From NCBI RefSeq assembly GCF_002754935.1, contig NZ_CP018092.1, forward strand, positions 1,240,001 through 1,304,000: a stretch of 64,000 nt of DNA, written 5' to 3'. This DNA is from Thermostichus lividus PCC 6715. Lineage in GTDB: Bacteria > Cyanobacteriota > Cyanobacteriia > Thermosynechococcales > Thermosynechococcaceae. The notes under the pieces were generated by a model. That model was not told the DNA's origin and searched no databases. It was given only the letters and a program-made list of their open reading frames with translations. The first letter of the stretch is position 1. Every line of letters begins with the position of its first letter. Shown one piece after another: positions 40,069 to 49,475 of this stretch. Made by a program: the position numbers and the translations under genes.

Positions 40069-40700
40069 CCCGCATTGCTGATCTACGCCGCGACTATCGT
40101 CGTCAACGCCTCCTCGAAACCGAAGTGGCGGCGAACCCCCTCCATCAATTTCAAGTGTGGTTTACAGACGCCGTTAATGCTGAGTTGCCTGAACCGAATG
40201 CCATGACTTTGGCCACCATTGGCTTAGATGGGATGCCTGCGGCTCGCGTAGTGCTGCTTAAAGAACTCGATGAACGGGGGTTTGTCTTTTTCACCAACTA
40301 CCGCAGCCGCAAAGGCCAAGAGCTAGCGCACACTCCAAAGGCCGCCTTAGTCTTTTGGTGGGCAGAACTAGAGCGCCAAGTACGTATTGAGGGAACGGTG
40401 GAGCGCATTAGCGCGGCGGAGTCGGATCACTATTTTTGCGACGCGCCCCCTAGGGAGCCGTTGGGGAGCGTGGGCCTCACAGCAGAGTGAGGTCTTAGAG
40501 TCTTACGCAGAGTTAGAGGCAAAATTAGCGCAAATTGAGGCACGCTATGGGGAGGACGTTCCCCGCCCAGAGCATTGGGGGGGTACCGGGTACTACCCAC
40601 CCTGATTGAATTTTGGCAAGGTCGCCCGAACCGCCTCCACGATCGCCTCTGCTATCGGCGCACGGAAGGCGGCTGGCAGATGGTACGGCTTTACCCCTAG
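40065..40700 (+). pseudogene. pdxH: pyridoxamine 5'-phosphate oxidase PdxH, interrupted by two frameshifts
   Basis: An FMN enzyme that oxidises pyridoxine/pyridoxamine phosphate to pyridoxal phosphate. Family segments: ADLRRDYRRQRLLE, ARVVLLKELDERGFVFFTNYRSRKGQEL and [18 protein letters not shown] in frame one; [18 protein letters not shown] in frame two; and the C-terminal [11 protein letters not shown]...[10 protein letters not shown] in frame three. The joins are a T5 run at 40433-40437 (one T too many) and a G7 run at 40577-40583 (one G too few). With both corrected the protein is 211 residues and intact, including the FMN-binding residues. Sequencing error is the likely cause. Confidence 0.9.
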
Positions 40701-40708
40701 TTGACATC

Positions 40709-40728
40709 TCGCATTCGGTAAAATGCGA
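40709..40728. terminator. bidirectional stem-loop between pdxH and rlmN
   Basis: TCGCATT and AATGCGA form a perfect 7-bp stem around a CGGTAA loop, in the 40-base gap between two convergent genes. There is no T run close to the stem on either side, so it may be a weak or factor-assisted terminator. Confidence 0.4.
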
Positions 40729-40740
40729 TGGCAGAACATT

Positions 40741-41760
40741 TTAGGGGTGTGCCACCAGTTGGGCTTGACGCAACTGACCACAGGCCGCTTCCCGATCCAG
40801 TCCCCGCGATCGCCGGATGCTGGCTGCCACGCCTAAGTCTTGGAGCTGCATTAAAAAGTCTTGCAGATGCCTGCTGCTGGGGCGTTGATAATGGGCTTCG
40901 GTGATTGGATTGTAGGGAATTAAGTTGACATGGCTCTGAAATCCGCGTAGGAGTGCAGCCAATTCGTGGGCATGGTGAGGGCGATCGTTGACCCCTGAGA
41001 GCACCGTATATTCAAAGGTGATGCGACGGCCGGTTTGCTGAACATAGGTACGACAGTCGGCAATCAGTTGAGGTAAAGGGTAATGCCGCGCACTAGGGAT
41101 AAGCTGCTGCCGCAACTCTTGGTTCGGAGCATGGAGGCTGACGGCTAAGGTAATTTGCAGTTCATAGCTGGCTAGGCGCTGAAGTTGCTGGGGAATGCCA
41201 ACGGTGGACAGGGTGATGTGCCGCTGCCCAATACCAATATCGCGATTGAGGCAGGTGATGGCTTTGAGGACGGCCTCTAGGTTCAAAAGGGGTTCCCCCA
41301 TCCCCATAAACACCACATGGCTCACCCGCCGTTGCATTTCGCTTTGAATTGTGAGCACCTGATCTAGAATTTCGTGGGGTGCCAAGTTGCGTCGATACCC
41401 CCCTTTCCCCGTTGCGCAGAAATCGCAGGCCATGGGACAGCCTACTTGGGAGGATACACACACAGTGAGGCGATCGCCGGTGGGAATACCAACGGTTTCA
41501 ATGGTTTCGCCATCGGCTAAACCAAGGAGCAGTTTCAAGGTGCCGTCGCTCGACCAATGGTGATGACGAATCTGAGAGCGACCTACCTCAACCCCTTCAA
41601 GGTGCTCCCGCCAGCGTTTGGGAAACACCGTAATCTCTGCGAGCGATCGCACCCCCTTTTGATACAGCCATTGATAGAGTTGTTGGCCACGATAGCTGGG
41701 CTGCCCTTGGGCGCTGACCCATGCCGTTAATTCATCGACCGACTGTCCTAGGAGTGCCAT
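40741..41760 (-). CDS. rlmN: dual-specificity 23S rRNA/tRNA (adenine-C2) methyltransferase RlmN
   Basis: A radical-SAM enzyme that methylates A2503 of 23S rRNA and A37 of some tRNAs. The CxxxCxxC motif is in [12 protein letters not shown]. Other hallmarks are [44 protein letters not shown] and the resolving Cys near the C-terminus (REAACGQLR). The length of 339 residues is typical. It stands alone, convergent with pdxH and divergent from vipp1. Confidence 0.95.
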   Translation of the reverse strand: MALLGQSVDELTAWVSAQGQPSYRGQQLYQWLYQKGVRSLAEITVFPKRWREHLEGVEVGRSQIRHHHWSSDGTLKLLLGLADGETIETVGIPTGDRLTVCVSSQVGCPMACDFCATGKGGYRRNLAPHEILDQVLTIQSEMQRRVSHVVFMGMGEPLLNLEAVLKAITCLNRDIGIGQRHITLSTVGIPQQLQRLASYELQITLAVSLHAPNQELRQQLIPSARHYPLPQLIADCRTYVQQTGRRITFEYTVLSGVNDRPHHAHELAALLRGFQSHVNLIPYNPITEAHYQRPSSRHLQDFLMQLQDLGVAASIRRSRGLDREAACGQLRQAQLVAHP

Positions 41761-41903
41761 AATGCATAGGCTGAGGGGTGTTCTGCATGGATCCTAGCAG
41801 ACCCCCACGTTGGTGGATGTCACCGTTGCCCCTCAATGCCGTAGGGCATCCTGCCGAAGAGGCTAAAATGGGTTAGAAAAATGGGCGTATGGGAGATAGC
41901 ACC

Positions 41904-42638
41904 GTGGGACTTTTTGATCGCATCAGTCGGGTGATCCGAAGCTGGATGAACGCTATTGTTGGGGCGGCTGAGGATCCCGAAAAGATGCTTGAGCAAAGCA
42001 TGATTGAAATGCAGGACAACCTTGTCTCCCTGCGACAAGCGGTGGCTCAGGCGATCGCCTCCCAAAAACGGCTCGAGCAGCAGTTTAACCAACATCAACA
42101 GCAGGCAACGGAGTGGGAGCGGCGCGCCAAAATTGCCCTACAACACGGCGATGAACCACTGGCCTTAGAAGCCCTGAATCGCAAAAAAGCAGCGACCAAT
42201 GCAGCGATGGCGCTAAAGGCGCAACTCGAGCAGTCGATTAGCCAAGTCGATGTCCTCAAAAAACAAATGCAACAGCTTGAGAGCAAAATTGCTGAGGCCA
42301 AGACCCGCAAGGAAATGCTGGTGGCACGGGCGCGGGCAGCCAAGGCCTCGGAACAAATTCAGCAAACCTTTAGCAAGGTCAACACCAATGCGCCCATGGC
42401 CGCCTTTGAGCGCATGGAAGAGAAGGTGATGGAAATGGAAGCCCGCTCCCAAGCTGTAGCGGAGCTAAACACCGATACCCTTGAAGCGAAATTTGCTGCC
42501 CTTGAGTCCAGCAGTGTTAATGAGGATCTCGCCCGCCTCAAAGCAGAGTTGGCCAGTCCGCAGCAACTCCCCAGTGCCAGCGCTCCCGCTTACGATCCAG
42601 AACTAGAAGCCCTGCGGCGGCAACTAGAGCAGAGCTAG
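41904..42638 (+). CDS. vipp1: PspA/IM30 family protein Vipp1
   Basis: A membrane-remodelling ESCRT-III-like protein needed for thylakoid maintenance. It has an N-terminal amphipathic helix (GLFDRISRVIRSWMNAIV) and a long coiled coil (residues 25-190), including the typical EDPEKMLEQSMIEMQDNL. A short C-terminal extension ends in the helix PELEALRRQLEQS, which distinguishes Vipp1 from plain PspA. The frame opens at ATG 41889, but GTG 41904 gives the conserved GLFDR start and is preceded by GGGAGAT at proper distance. It is followed at 9 bases by an ecfT-like gene. Confidence 0.9.
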   Translation: MGLFDRISRVIRSWMNAIVGAAEDPEKMLEQSMIEMQDNLVSLRQAVAQAIASQKRLEQQFNQHQQQATEWERRAKIALQHGDEPLALEALNRKKAATNAAMALKAQLEQSISQVDVLKKQMQQLESKIAEAKTRKEMLVARARAAKASEQIQQTFSKVNTNAPMAAFERMEEKVMEMEARSQAVAELNTDTLEAKFAALESSSVNEDLARLKAELASPQQLPSASAPAYDPELEALRRQLEQS

Positions 42639-42647
42639 CGGTTATTC

Positions 42648-43556
42648 ATGGATCTGTTGCGATCGCTCCCTCTGGGACTTTACCTAGAACACCCCATCAC
42701 TTGGTTGCACCGCTTGGATCCACGGGTCAAACTGGGCTGGTTAATGACCTTTTTGCTGGCACCGGTGCTGGCGGATACCTCGTGGCGATTAGTGTTAGTC
42801 CTCTGCTTAATTGGCTTGACCTTTGTGGGTGGCATTCCCCGCCGGGTGTGGCAACGACAACTACTGTGGCTATTACTGCTGGGGGGTCTTATTTTTCTGA
42901 TTACTGCCCTAATGCCCGATGGCATGGCGGTCAGCTACCAACCCCGCCGCCCCCTTGAGGCAACAGCACCAATCACCAGCTATCACTACATTCTCTGGCA
43001 GTGGCACGCTCAGATGGGGCAGTGGCCCATTCATCTGCAAATCTCCCAGCGCTCCTTTGATCTGGGCTTACGCTTGAGTACCCTTCTATTTACCTTGCTC
43101 TACAGCACGCATTTGTTTCTGCTCACCACCGCACCTGAGGAGGTAACTGCTGGCCTCGAATGCCTGATGCAACCCCTGAAACGCTTTAAGTTACCTGTTG
43201 CCGAACTTGCCCTGACCCTAACCCTCTCACTGCGCTTCATTCCCTTAGTGCTTGAAGAGGTGCAAAACCTCAGCCGTTCGGTGCGCACTCGTGCCATCAA
43301 CTGGCGATTAGTGGGGATCAAAGGCAGTATTAAGCTGTGGCTGACCCTGGCAGTACGGCTGTTAGAGAACCTACTCCTGCGGGCGGAACAGGTGGCCTGT
43401 GCTATGCAGGTGCGGGGGTTCCAAGAGGCTGGAACCTACGATAACCCATGGCACCACTTGCGCTTGCAACGGCGAGATTGGCTGGCCTTAGCAGCCATGG
43501 GGCTGTTCTGGCTCCTGCGGATACAACTCCCAGCTTGGGGGGCGCTATTCCCATGA
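42648..43556 (+). CDS. energy-coupling factor (ECF) transporter transmembrane protein EcfT-like
   Basis: 302 residues with about five to six membrane segments and the two cytoplasmic coupling helices of EcfT/CbiQ proteins. HRLDPRVKLGW is near the N-terminus; LRLSTLLFTLL and SLRFIPLVLEEVQNL lie in the middle, and the motif ACAMQVRGF (the A-R-G signature) is near the C-terminus. EcfT joins a substrate-binding S component to two ATPases for vitamin or metal uptake. No ATPase or S component is adjacent, so the substrate is unknown. A loop of about 40 residues (SYQPRRPLEAT...) is longer than usual. It overlaps pabB by ATGA. Confidence 0.87.
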   Translation: MDLLRSLPLGLYLEHPITWLHRLDPRVKLGWLMTFLLAPVLADTSWRLVLVLCLIGLTFVGGIPRRVWQRQLLWLLLLGGLIFLITALMPDGMAVSYQPRRPLEATAPITSYHYILWQWHAQMGQWPIHLQISQRSFDLGLRLSTLLFTLLYSTHLFLLTTAPEEVTAGLECLMQPLKRFKLPVAELALTLTLSLRFIPLVLEEVQNLSRSVRTRAINWRLVGIKGSIKLWLTLAVRLLENLLLRAEQVACAMQVRGFQEAGTYDNPWHHLRLQRRDWLALAAMGLFWLLRIQLPAWGALFP

Positions 43557-44920
43557 TCTCACCCTGTGCGCCATGGGTCTGGGCGTGCCTACCCTTGGGG
43601 GACGCAGCGGCCGAGCCGTGTTTAGCCAGTTATTTTTAGCCGAGCCGGTGGCGGTACTCCTCGAAAGCCCTGCCAGCCATCTCACCCCCCAAGCTCGCTA
43701 TTCCATTTGTGCCGGTAGGCCGCGCCGCCAGTGGGTACGCTCCTTGGGTCAGGTGCTCCCCACCTTGGGGCAGTTTCCCCAAGTGGCCACCGTGCCCCCT
43801 GAGGTTGCCCATCTACCCTTTACGGGGGGTGGCTCGGTTGGCTCGGCTATGAATTGGCATGGGAAATTGAGGTGCTGCCGCCCCTGCGTCCAGATCCACT
43901 GCCGTTTCCCCTAGCCTTTTGGTACGAACCCCAGAGCTTTGCGGTGTTAGATCACCAGAGCGATCGCCTCTATTTGGCGGCCTCTGCCGCCGCAGACCTT
44001 GCTGCCCTGCAAAAACAGCTAGAGGCATTACCGCCGCCCCCGAAGTTCCGATTTCCAATAGAGCAGGATCTGTGGAATTGGCTGCTGGCTGGCAACCCCA
44101 AACCTATCAGGCGGCGGTGGGTAAGATCCTAAATCATATTCGCGCTGGCGATATTTTTCAGGCCAACCTCTCGGCTCGGTTTAGCTATCACGGCACCGTG
44201 AACCCGTGGCAGCAATACCTACGACTGCAACAGATTAATCCCTCGCCCTTTGCCAGCTATTGGCAGACTCCCTGGGGATATATCGTGAGTTGTTCGCCGG
44301 AGCGGTTGGTGCACTTTCAGGGCGAGAGGGTGCAAACCCGCCCCATTGCGGGCACCCGCCCGCGAGGGCATACCGCCACTGACGATCGCGCCCAAGCAGC
44401 TGATCTGCTCAGCAACACGAAAGAACAGGCAGAGCACATTATGCTGGTGGATCTAGAGCGCAACGATCTGGGGCGCATCTGCCGCTGGGGAAGTGTTGTG
44501 GTTGATGAACTCCTGACGCTGGAATACTACAGCCACGTTATCCACCTCGTGAGTAATGTGCGGGGCACGGTCAAGCCCGGCACCACCCCGGTAGAGGTTA
44601 TTCGCGCCCTATTTCCCGGTGGCACCATTACCGGCTGCCCAAAAGTGCGCTGTATGGAAATTTTGGCGGCGCTTGAACCCGTCCCACGGAATTTGTTTTA
44701 CGGCTCCTGTGGCTACTGGGATCAGCGAGGGCACTTGGATCTCAATATCCTGATTCGAACCCTGCTGGTTGCTGGCGATCGCCAAACCACTTGGGGACAG
44801 GTGGGGGCGGGAATTGTCGCCGACAGCGATCCCGAGCGGGAGTGGCAGGAATCGCTTAATAAGGCGCAAGCGCTACTGTTGGCACTGGGAACCCCAGCAA
44901 CGGTAGGGATGCTCTGCTAA
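43553..44920 (+). pseudogene. pabB: aminodeoxychorismate/anthranilate synthase component I (PabB-like), three frameshifts
   Basis: A chorismate-utilising enzyme that with a glutamine amidotransferase makes the precursor of p-aminobenzoate for folate. The chorismate-binding domain is well kept: KILNHIRAGDIFQANLS, ASYWQTPWGYIVSCSPERL, ETRPIAGTRPRG-like TRPIAGTRPRG, HIMLVDLERNDLGRI, and GGTITGCPKVRCMEILAALE. The N-terminal half is split among frames. Single-base additions at G5 43597-43601, G6 43824-43829 and C5 44037-44041 make one 456-residue protein, starting at ATG 43553. The start overlaps the ecfT stop by ATGA. TITGCPK favours PabB over TrpE. The 3' end overlaps the convergent CYTH gene by 48 bases. 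Confidence 0.85.
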
Positions 44921-45358
44921 GTAAGCGTTGCTATAGCGGTGATCGTTAGTGACCTCAGCACCAATCCACGGCGGTACGCTTAAGGGATAGTCGGCACGGG
45001 GCAGTTCGATCTCGGCGAGGATCAGCCCTGCCGATTCACCCTTGAATTCATCAATCTCCCAGCAGAGGTCTCCCCACGGAACGCGGTAGCGGTCTTTCTC
45101 AATGATGGGTTGGATACAGAGTGCTGTCAGCAACTCCATAGCCTCATCCACGGGAATCGGATACTCGTACTCCCGCCGGTGGGCACCACTGGCCTTGCCC
45201 TTAATTGTTAACCACGCCTGAGTCCCTGCACGGCGCACCCGCACAGTACGCTCTGGGGTAGTTGAAAGATACCCTTGGGCAATGTGGGTGACATGGATGG
45301 CCAGCGATCGCCACAACTCAGCCGTCACCAAAAACTTGCGTTCAATCTCGATTCCCAT
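44873..45358 (-). CDS. CYTH domain protein (inorganic triphosphatase-like)
   Basis: 161 residues from ATG 45356-45358; the frame is open 12 codons upstream but those lack conservation. The ExExK signature is EIERKFLV at residues 3-10. Other tunnel residues are in RTVRVRRAG, AWLTIKGKASG, EYEYPIP, KDRYRVPW, WEIDEFKG and ILAEIELP, giving alternating basic and acidic strands. Such proteins hydrolyse tripolyphosphate or bind triphosphate compounds in a metal-dependent way. It overlaps convergent pabB by 48 bases. Confidence 0.88.
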   Translation of the reverse strand: MGIEIERKFLVTAELWRSLAIHVTHIAQGYLSTTPERTVRVRRAGTQAWLTIKGKASGAHRREYEYPIPVDEAMELLTALCIQPIIEKDRYRVPWGDLCWEIDEFKGESAGLILAEIELPRADYPLSVPPWIGAEVTNDHRYSNAYLAEHPYRCWGSQCQQ

Positions 45359-45514
45359 CCCAACCCCCTCCCCCACGGGACTGATCCGTATCACAACCTA
45401 CCTTCAAGACACATCACTGCCACAGGCGTGTCAATTGCCGACAATACCCATTATCGAGAATAAGGTTGACCCAAGACTCGACCGTGTCATTTCTGAGGAC
45501 TTCTGAGTTGCCCT

Positions 45515-46627
45515 ATGGTGGTTACCCCAATTGAACCCGCCCCCCGACGCCCCTTGACCACCGATCTGGTGGGTCAGTATTTACGAGAAATTGGCCGCGT
45601 CCCGCTCCTCAGCCCCGCCCAAGAGGTGACGCTGGCACAGCAGGTGCAGCAATACCAGAGTCTTTTAGAGGTCTGCAAGCAGTCCTCAGATCCAGACCTT
45701 CAAGCTTATACCGCTGCTTTGGCCGAGCGCGATCGCCAACATCGTCAATTGGGGCACATGCCCAATCGTCAGCAGTGGGCTGCCGCCCTCAAGCTGAGCG
45801 TTGAGGAACTGCAAGTGGTAATTCAGCGCGGTTGCCAAGCCTGGGCGAAGGCCGCACAGATCTCCGTTGCTGAACTAGAACAGATCGAATACCATGGCAC
45901 CCACGCCAAAGCCCAACTGCTGCAAGCCAACCTCCGCTTAGTGGTCAACATTGCCAAAAAATATCAACATCGCGGCGTTGAGTTCCTTGATCTGATCCAA
46001 GAAGGCACCCTAGGTTTGGAGCGTGCCGTTGAAAAATTTGACCCTGCCAAAGGCTTTCGCTTTAGCACCTACGCCTACTGGTGGATTCGCCAGAGTGTCA
46101 CTCGTGCGGTTGCCAACCAAAGTCGCACAATCCGTCTGCCCATTCACATGGTTGAAAAACTCAATAAAATCAAGCGGGCGCAGCGCCGGTTAGCCATACA
46201 GCAGGGAGCTATGCCCAGTGTGGCTGAAATTGCCGCGGAACTGAATCTAGACGCAACCCAAGTGCGGGAGGTGTTACTAGCAATTCCCCGTGCCATTGCC
46301 CTTGAACAGCGGGTGGGGCCAGAGCAAGAGACCGAGTTGCAGGAGTTGATTGAGGCCACCACCCCTACCCCCAACGACGTGCTCATGCGGGACTCCTTGC
46401 GCATGACACTGCAGCAGATGCTCGGTGATCTGTCCCCCCGCGAACGGCAGGTGATCGAGCTACGCTATGGCCTAGGGGATCTTCCGCCACTGGAGATGTC
46501 GGAAATTGCTACCCTGCTCGGCCTTAGCCGTGAACGGATTCGCCAGATTGAGCACCGCGCCCTGCAGAAGCTGCGACAGCCACAACGACGACGGCAGATC
46601 CAAGACTACCTTGACGAGTTGGACTAG
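45515..46627 (+). CDS. group 2 RNA polymerase sigma-70 factor (second copy type)
   Basis: 370 residues. Region 1.2: [18 protein letters not shown]. Region 2: ANLRLVVNIAKKYQHRGVEFLDLI (shown to 20: LVVNIAKKYQHRGVEFLDLI) and [14 protein letters not shown]. Region 4.2: LGLSRERIRQIEHRALQKLR. An insert of about 60 residues between regions 1.2 and 2 (QSLLEVCKQSSDPDLQAY and following) sets it apart from the sigma factor at 2.4 kb and recalls SigC-type factors, but the name is uncertain. It is convergent with cbiM, overlapping it by 4 bases. Confidence 0.92.
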   Translation: MVVTPIEPAPRRPLTTDLVGQYLREIGRVPLLSPAQEVTLAQQVQQYQSLLEVCKQSSDPDLQAYTAALAERDRQHRQLGHMPNRQQWAAALKLSVEELQVVIQRGCQAWAKAAQISVAELEQIEYHGTHAKAQLLQANLRLVVNIAKKYQHRGVEFLDLIQEGTLGLERAVEKFDPAKGFRFSTYAYWWIRQSVTRAVANQSRTIRLPIHMVEKLNKIKRAQRRLAIQQGAMPSVAEIAAELNLDATQVREVLLAIPRAIALEQRVGPEQETELQELIEATTPTPNDVLMRDSLRMTLQQMLGDLSPRERQVIELRYGLGDLPPLEMSEIATLLGLSRERIRQIEHRALQKLRQPQRRRQIQDYLDELD

Positions 46628-47268
46628 GATGACCAATTGTTCAGTATTTGGGGCTTGACCCGCTCTAAAAAATTTAACAGAGCAGCAGTAAACACGCCTT
46701 CGAGGAGGGCAAGGGGGACATGGCTTGCGATAATGACCCAAATGGCCGTAATTTCCCGTTGGCGATCCATGGTGGGTGGCAAGCCGAGAATGACAATGCC
46801 ACTAAAGCAGCTAACGGCCAATAGCACACTGCCACAACCAAGGCTAAAGCCAAGGAGCGATCGCCCCCAGCCCCGACAGCGGTGCCAAAGGCCGTGAAAT
46901 AGGCCAGCCGCCAGCAGCGCGGGCACACCCATAATCAGCGCATTTAGCCCTAAGGTGGTTAAGCCCCCATGGCCAAACATGACTGCCTGCAAAAACAAGC
47001 CCACCACCACCGCCATCATGGCACCATAGCCCAACAGGGCACCAAGGCTCCCCAACAGCAGTAAGTGAACACTGGCAAAGGGCAGGGGAATATACACCGC
47101 TGAAGCGGCAAAAAATCCTGCGGTTAATAGTGCTAAACGGGGTACCGTTGCCAGCGGATCCGGTTGCTGGCGTTGCAATTGTCGGAACGACCACCACAGC
47201 AGCCCGCCGGTGCCTGCATAGCCAACCCCGCACAACAATGGTGGCATTAAACCATCGGGAATGTGCAT
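46624..47268 (-). CDS. cbiM: cobalt/nickel ECF transporter substrate-binding membrane protein CbiM
   Basis: The S component of the Co/Ni ECF transporter. Its N-terminus MHIPDGLMPPL carries the His2 and free N-terminal amine that coordinate the metal. About six membrane segments follow, with HLLLLGSLGALLGYGAM and FGHGGLTTLGLNALIMG as family motifs. 214 residues from ATG 47266-47268; the open frame upstream is not conserved. The start overlaps the preceding gene's stop as TAATG. CbiQ and CbiO partners are not adjacent. The EcfT-like protein at 42.6 kb is a possible partner. Confidence 0.92.
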   Translation of the reverse strand: MHIPDGLMPPLLCGVGYAGTGGLLWWSFRQLQRQQPDPLATVPRLALLTAGFFAASAVYIPLPFASVHLLLLGSLGALLGYGAMMAVVVGLFLQAVMFGHGGLTTLGLNALIMGVPALLAAGLFHGLWHRCRGWGRSLLGFSLGCGSVLLAVSCFSGIVILGLPPTMDRQREITAIWVIIASHVPLALLEGVFTAALLNFLERVKPQILNNWSS

Positions 47269-47747
47269 TACTCGACCTGTACGCGACGGCGTGACCACGC
47301 AAAGCAGGCGGTGCCGATCGCCCCCCAAAGAACTGCCAGCACCATAATACTCACCTGTAGGGGGGTGTACTGACTGAGGGACACAGGACTGGCAGCGGCT
47401 GTAACCTGTACCGCTGTGCTCACTGGGGTGGCATCGAGTCTTACGGGAACCGTAAGGTTACCACCATGCCCTGCCTGCCGTACCTGTACCTGCCAAGAAC
47501 CGGCCTGATCCGGTGTAAATTGAAACTCCCCTGCGGCATTGGTGGCGCCTTGGATGACGGCCTGCTGCGGCTGATTGGGGGCAAACACCTTCACTGTGGC
47601 ATTGGCCATGGGTTGGCCACTATCGTAGCGCGCCGTAATTTTCACCACCTGCTGTGCTTGATAGTTGAGGGCAACCCCGTGGGCGATCGCCTGCGGTGCG
47701 ACCAAAAGGGCAGAACTCAGGGGTAAAAGAGACAGTAGCACCTTCAT
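47268..47747 (-). CDS. CbiL/NikL-like periplasmic auxiliary protein of the Co/Ni transporter
   Basis: 159 residues from ATG 47745-47747. Signal peptide (KVLLSLLPLSSALLVAPQAIA) with the mature start HGV carrying a His. A carboxypeptidase-regulatory-like beta sandwich follows (ITARYDSGQPMANATVKVF, GEFQFTPDQAGSWQVQV). The C-terminus is a membrane helix (ISIMVLAVLWGAIGTACFAW-like) with a basic tail. This layout and its place directly before cbiM match the small CbiL/NikL subunits of bipartite transporters. Both junctions are 4-base overlaps. Confidence 0.78.
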   Translation of the reverse strand: MKVLLSLLPLSSALLVAPQAIAHGVALNYQAQQVVKITARYDSGQPMANATVKVFAPNQPQQAVIQGATNAAGEFQFTPDQAGSWQVQVRQAGHGGNLTVPVRLDATPVSTAVQVTAAASPVSLSQYTPLQVSIMVLAVLWGAIGTACFAWSRRRVQVE

Positions 47748-48496
47748 GAAGAGACCTCGCGACAATGACCTTCCCCAACGTGACCCACGCTTTTCAGCGC
47801 CTGCAATAAACGGTTATAGTCGGCTGGCGATAGCCGCTCTTGGAGGGTGGCCTGATCCACACTGAGACGGTTACCAGTACTGAGCGCCGCCAACGGATCA
47901 AAGCCAACCGCCGCTTGGTTAATCTCTGCGGTTGGAGGTTCTGCGCCATCCCCAAACAAATGGTCGAAATGCAGTGTAATTTCCAGCGCCGCTGTTTGGT
48001 CGGCTGCCACAATTCCTTTGCGCTCATCGCCAATATAGTCGCCGCAAACGTACTGCAACGGCTGATTCAAGGTAATTTCAAAGGGTAGGGTGACACTGCC
48101 GCGGCGAGCAGTGCCCACCAATTGCAACGTGGGATCCAAGGTCTGCCAAGCAATCGCATTGAAGTGACCGACCGGTGCAGGTGCGCTACCCACGAGGGGC
48201 GGCTGATCGGCCACCAAATCCACCGTCATCGCATCGGGAAACGCAACGGTGGCGATCGCCTGCGGTAATTCTCCAGATTCGGGATCAAAGGGTGGATTGG
48301 TTTGGTAAGCGGTAATGGCACCAAGGGTGAGATAGGCATGATCTAGGCGCAATTCCCAACCATCTTTGGTCGTCCACCCCTGAGTTAGGCGCTCTTCGCC
48401 ATTGGCGTAAATCATCAGGGTACCGTTTTGTGCGGCTGGGCCACAGGCGGATAAAACCGCTATGACCACAGCACTCGCCAAATAACGTTGCAGCAT
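47744..48496 (-). CDS. predicted metal-uptake lipoprotein in the cbiM operon
   Basis: 250 residues. The signal sequence ends in a lipobox LSAC, so the mature protein should be a lipoprotein with an N-terminal Cys. The body is mostly beta strand and resembles MbnP-like periplasmic metal-associated proteins in outline (WELRLDHAYLTLGAI, PVGHFNAIAWQTL, LPFEITLNQPL, ALEITLHFDHLFGDG). The His/Asp-rich HFDHLFGD is a possible metal site. The gene is first in a cluster with the CbiL-like gene and cbiM, overlapping the next by ATGA. So it may bind Co/Ni or a metallophore (inference from context). The frame is open ten codons upstream, but ATG 48496 gives the clean signal peptide. Confidence 0.65.
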   Translation of the reverse strand: MLQRYLASAVVIAVLSACGPAAQNGTLMIYANGEERLTQGWTTKDGWELRLDHAYLTLGAITAYQTNPPFDPESGELPQAIATVAFPDAMTVDLVADQPPLVGSAPAPVGHFNAIAWQTLDPTLQLVGTARRGSVTLPFEITLNQPLQYVCGDYIGDERKGIVAADQTAALEITLHFDHLFGDGAEPPTAEINQAAVGFDPLAALSTGNRLSVDQATLQERLSPADYNRLLQALKSVGHVGEGHCREVSS

Positions 48497-48627
48497 ACAT
48501 TTCCTAGCACAAAGACGGAAAGCCACTGATACCAGACCATGATGGCTAGCGGCTAATGGTGAACAGGTTCAACACTTCCCCAGTGAACCGCAGCTGGCTT
48601 GGAAAAAACAATGCAGGGGAGGGGGAT

Positions 48628-49460
48628 TCAGCGCACTTTGGCAAGAAGACCGTGCTTGGGGGCAAACAGCATCGCCACAATAAAAATCACCGTTTGCAGC
48701 ACCACAATACACCCCCCCGTTGACGCATCGAGGTAATAACTAAGGTATGTGCCAAGGACACTGCCTAGCCCCCCACGGCAATAGCAATGGCGACCATCCA
48801 TTCAAAGCGATCGCTCAGCAAATAGGCCGTTGCCCCCGGCGTAATCAGCATGGCCACCACCAGAATAATCCCCACGGTTTGCAGGGCAGCCACGGCAGTT
48901 AAGGACACGAGCGCCAGCAACACATAGTAGAGCAACGTTGTGTTCAGACCAATGGTGCGGGCGTGGGTGGGGTCAAAACAAAACAAAATGAGATCCCGGT
49001 GCCATAGGGCAATAGTGATGAGGGTAAGGGCACTAATCACGATCGTCTGCCAAAGGTCGCGATCGCTCATGCCAAGAACATTCCCAAACAAAATATGCAT
49101 TAGATCAAGACTGCTAGTCGTTTTAGAGAGCAACACCAACCCCAAGGCAAAAAACCCCGTAAACACTAAGCCAATCACGGTATCTTCTTTAATGCGCGTT
49201 TGCTGCTGCACAAAGCCAATGAGAGTCACTGCGGCCAGACCAAACACAAACGCACCGATCGCCAAAGGAAGATGCAACCAATAGGCCAACACCACCCCGG
49301 GCAACACCGCATGGGACACCGCATCCCCCATTAACGCCCAACCCTTGAGGGTCATAAAGCAGGAGAGCACCGCACAGACACAACCGACTAAGGCACTTAC
49401 GCCAAGGGCTTTGACCATAAAAGCGTGTTGCAGGGGGTCTAGTAACCAATCCCAGAGCAT
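48628..49460 (-). pseudogene. metal (Zn/Mn) ABC transporter permease, split by a frameshift
   Basis: A ZnuB/MntB-type (3.A.1.15) permease with about eight membrane segments. Typical stretches are SCFMTLKGWALMGDAVSHAVLPG, of which GDAVSHAVLPG is diagnostic, then VFTGFFALGLVLLS and VVAMLITPGATAYLLSDR. The first frame ends in IAVGG with a stop. Adding one base to the C6 run at 48769-48774 lets it continue as LGSVLGTYLSYYLD and end in HGLLAKVR at 48628, for 277 residues. The ATPase and binding protein are not in the window. It lies 15 bases downstream of the GGDEF-EAL gene. Zn and Mn cannot be told apart from sequence. Confidence 0.87.
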
Positions 49461-49475
49461 GGGGCAACTCCAGTG

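Noticed and set aside
48497-48627. A possible cobalamin riboswitch upstream of the cobalt/nickel operon
   Set aside because: The B12 box and the rest of the conserved core are absent.
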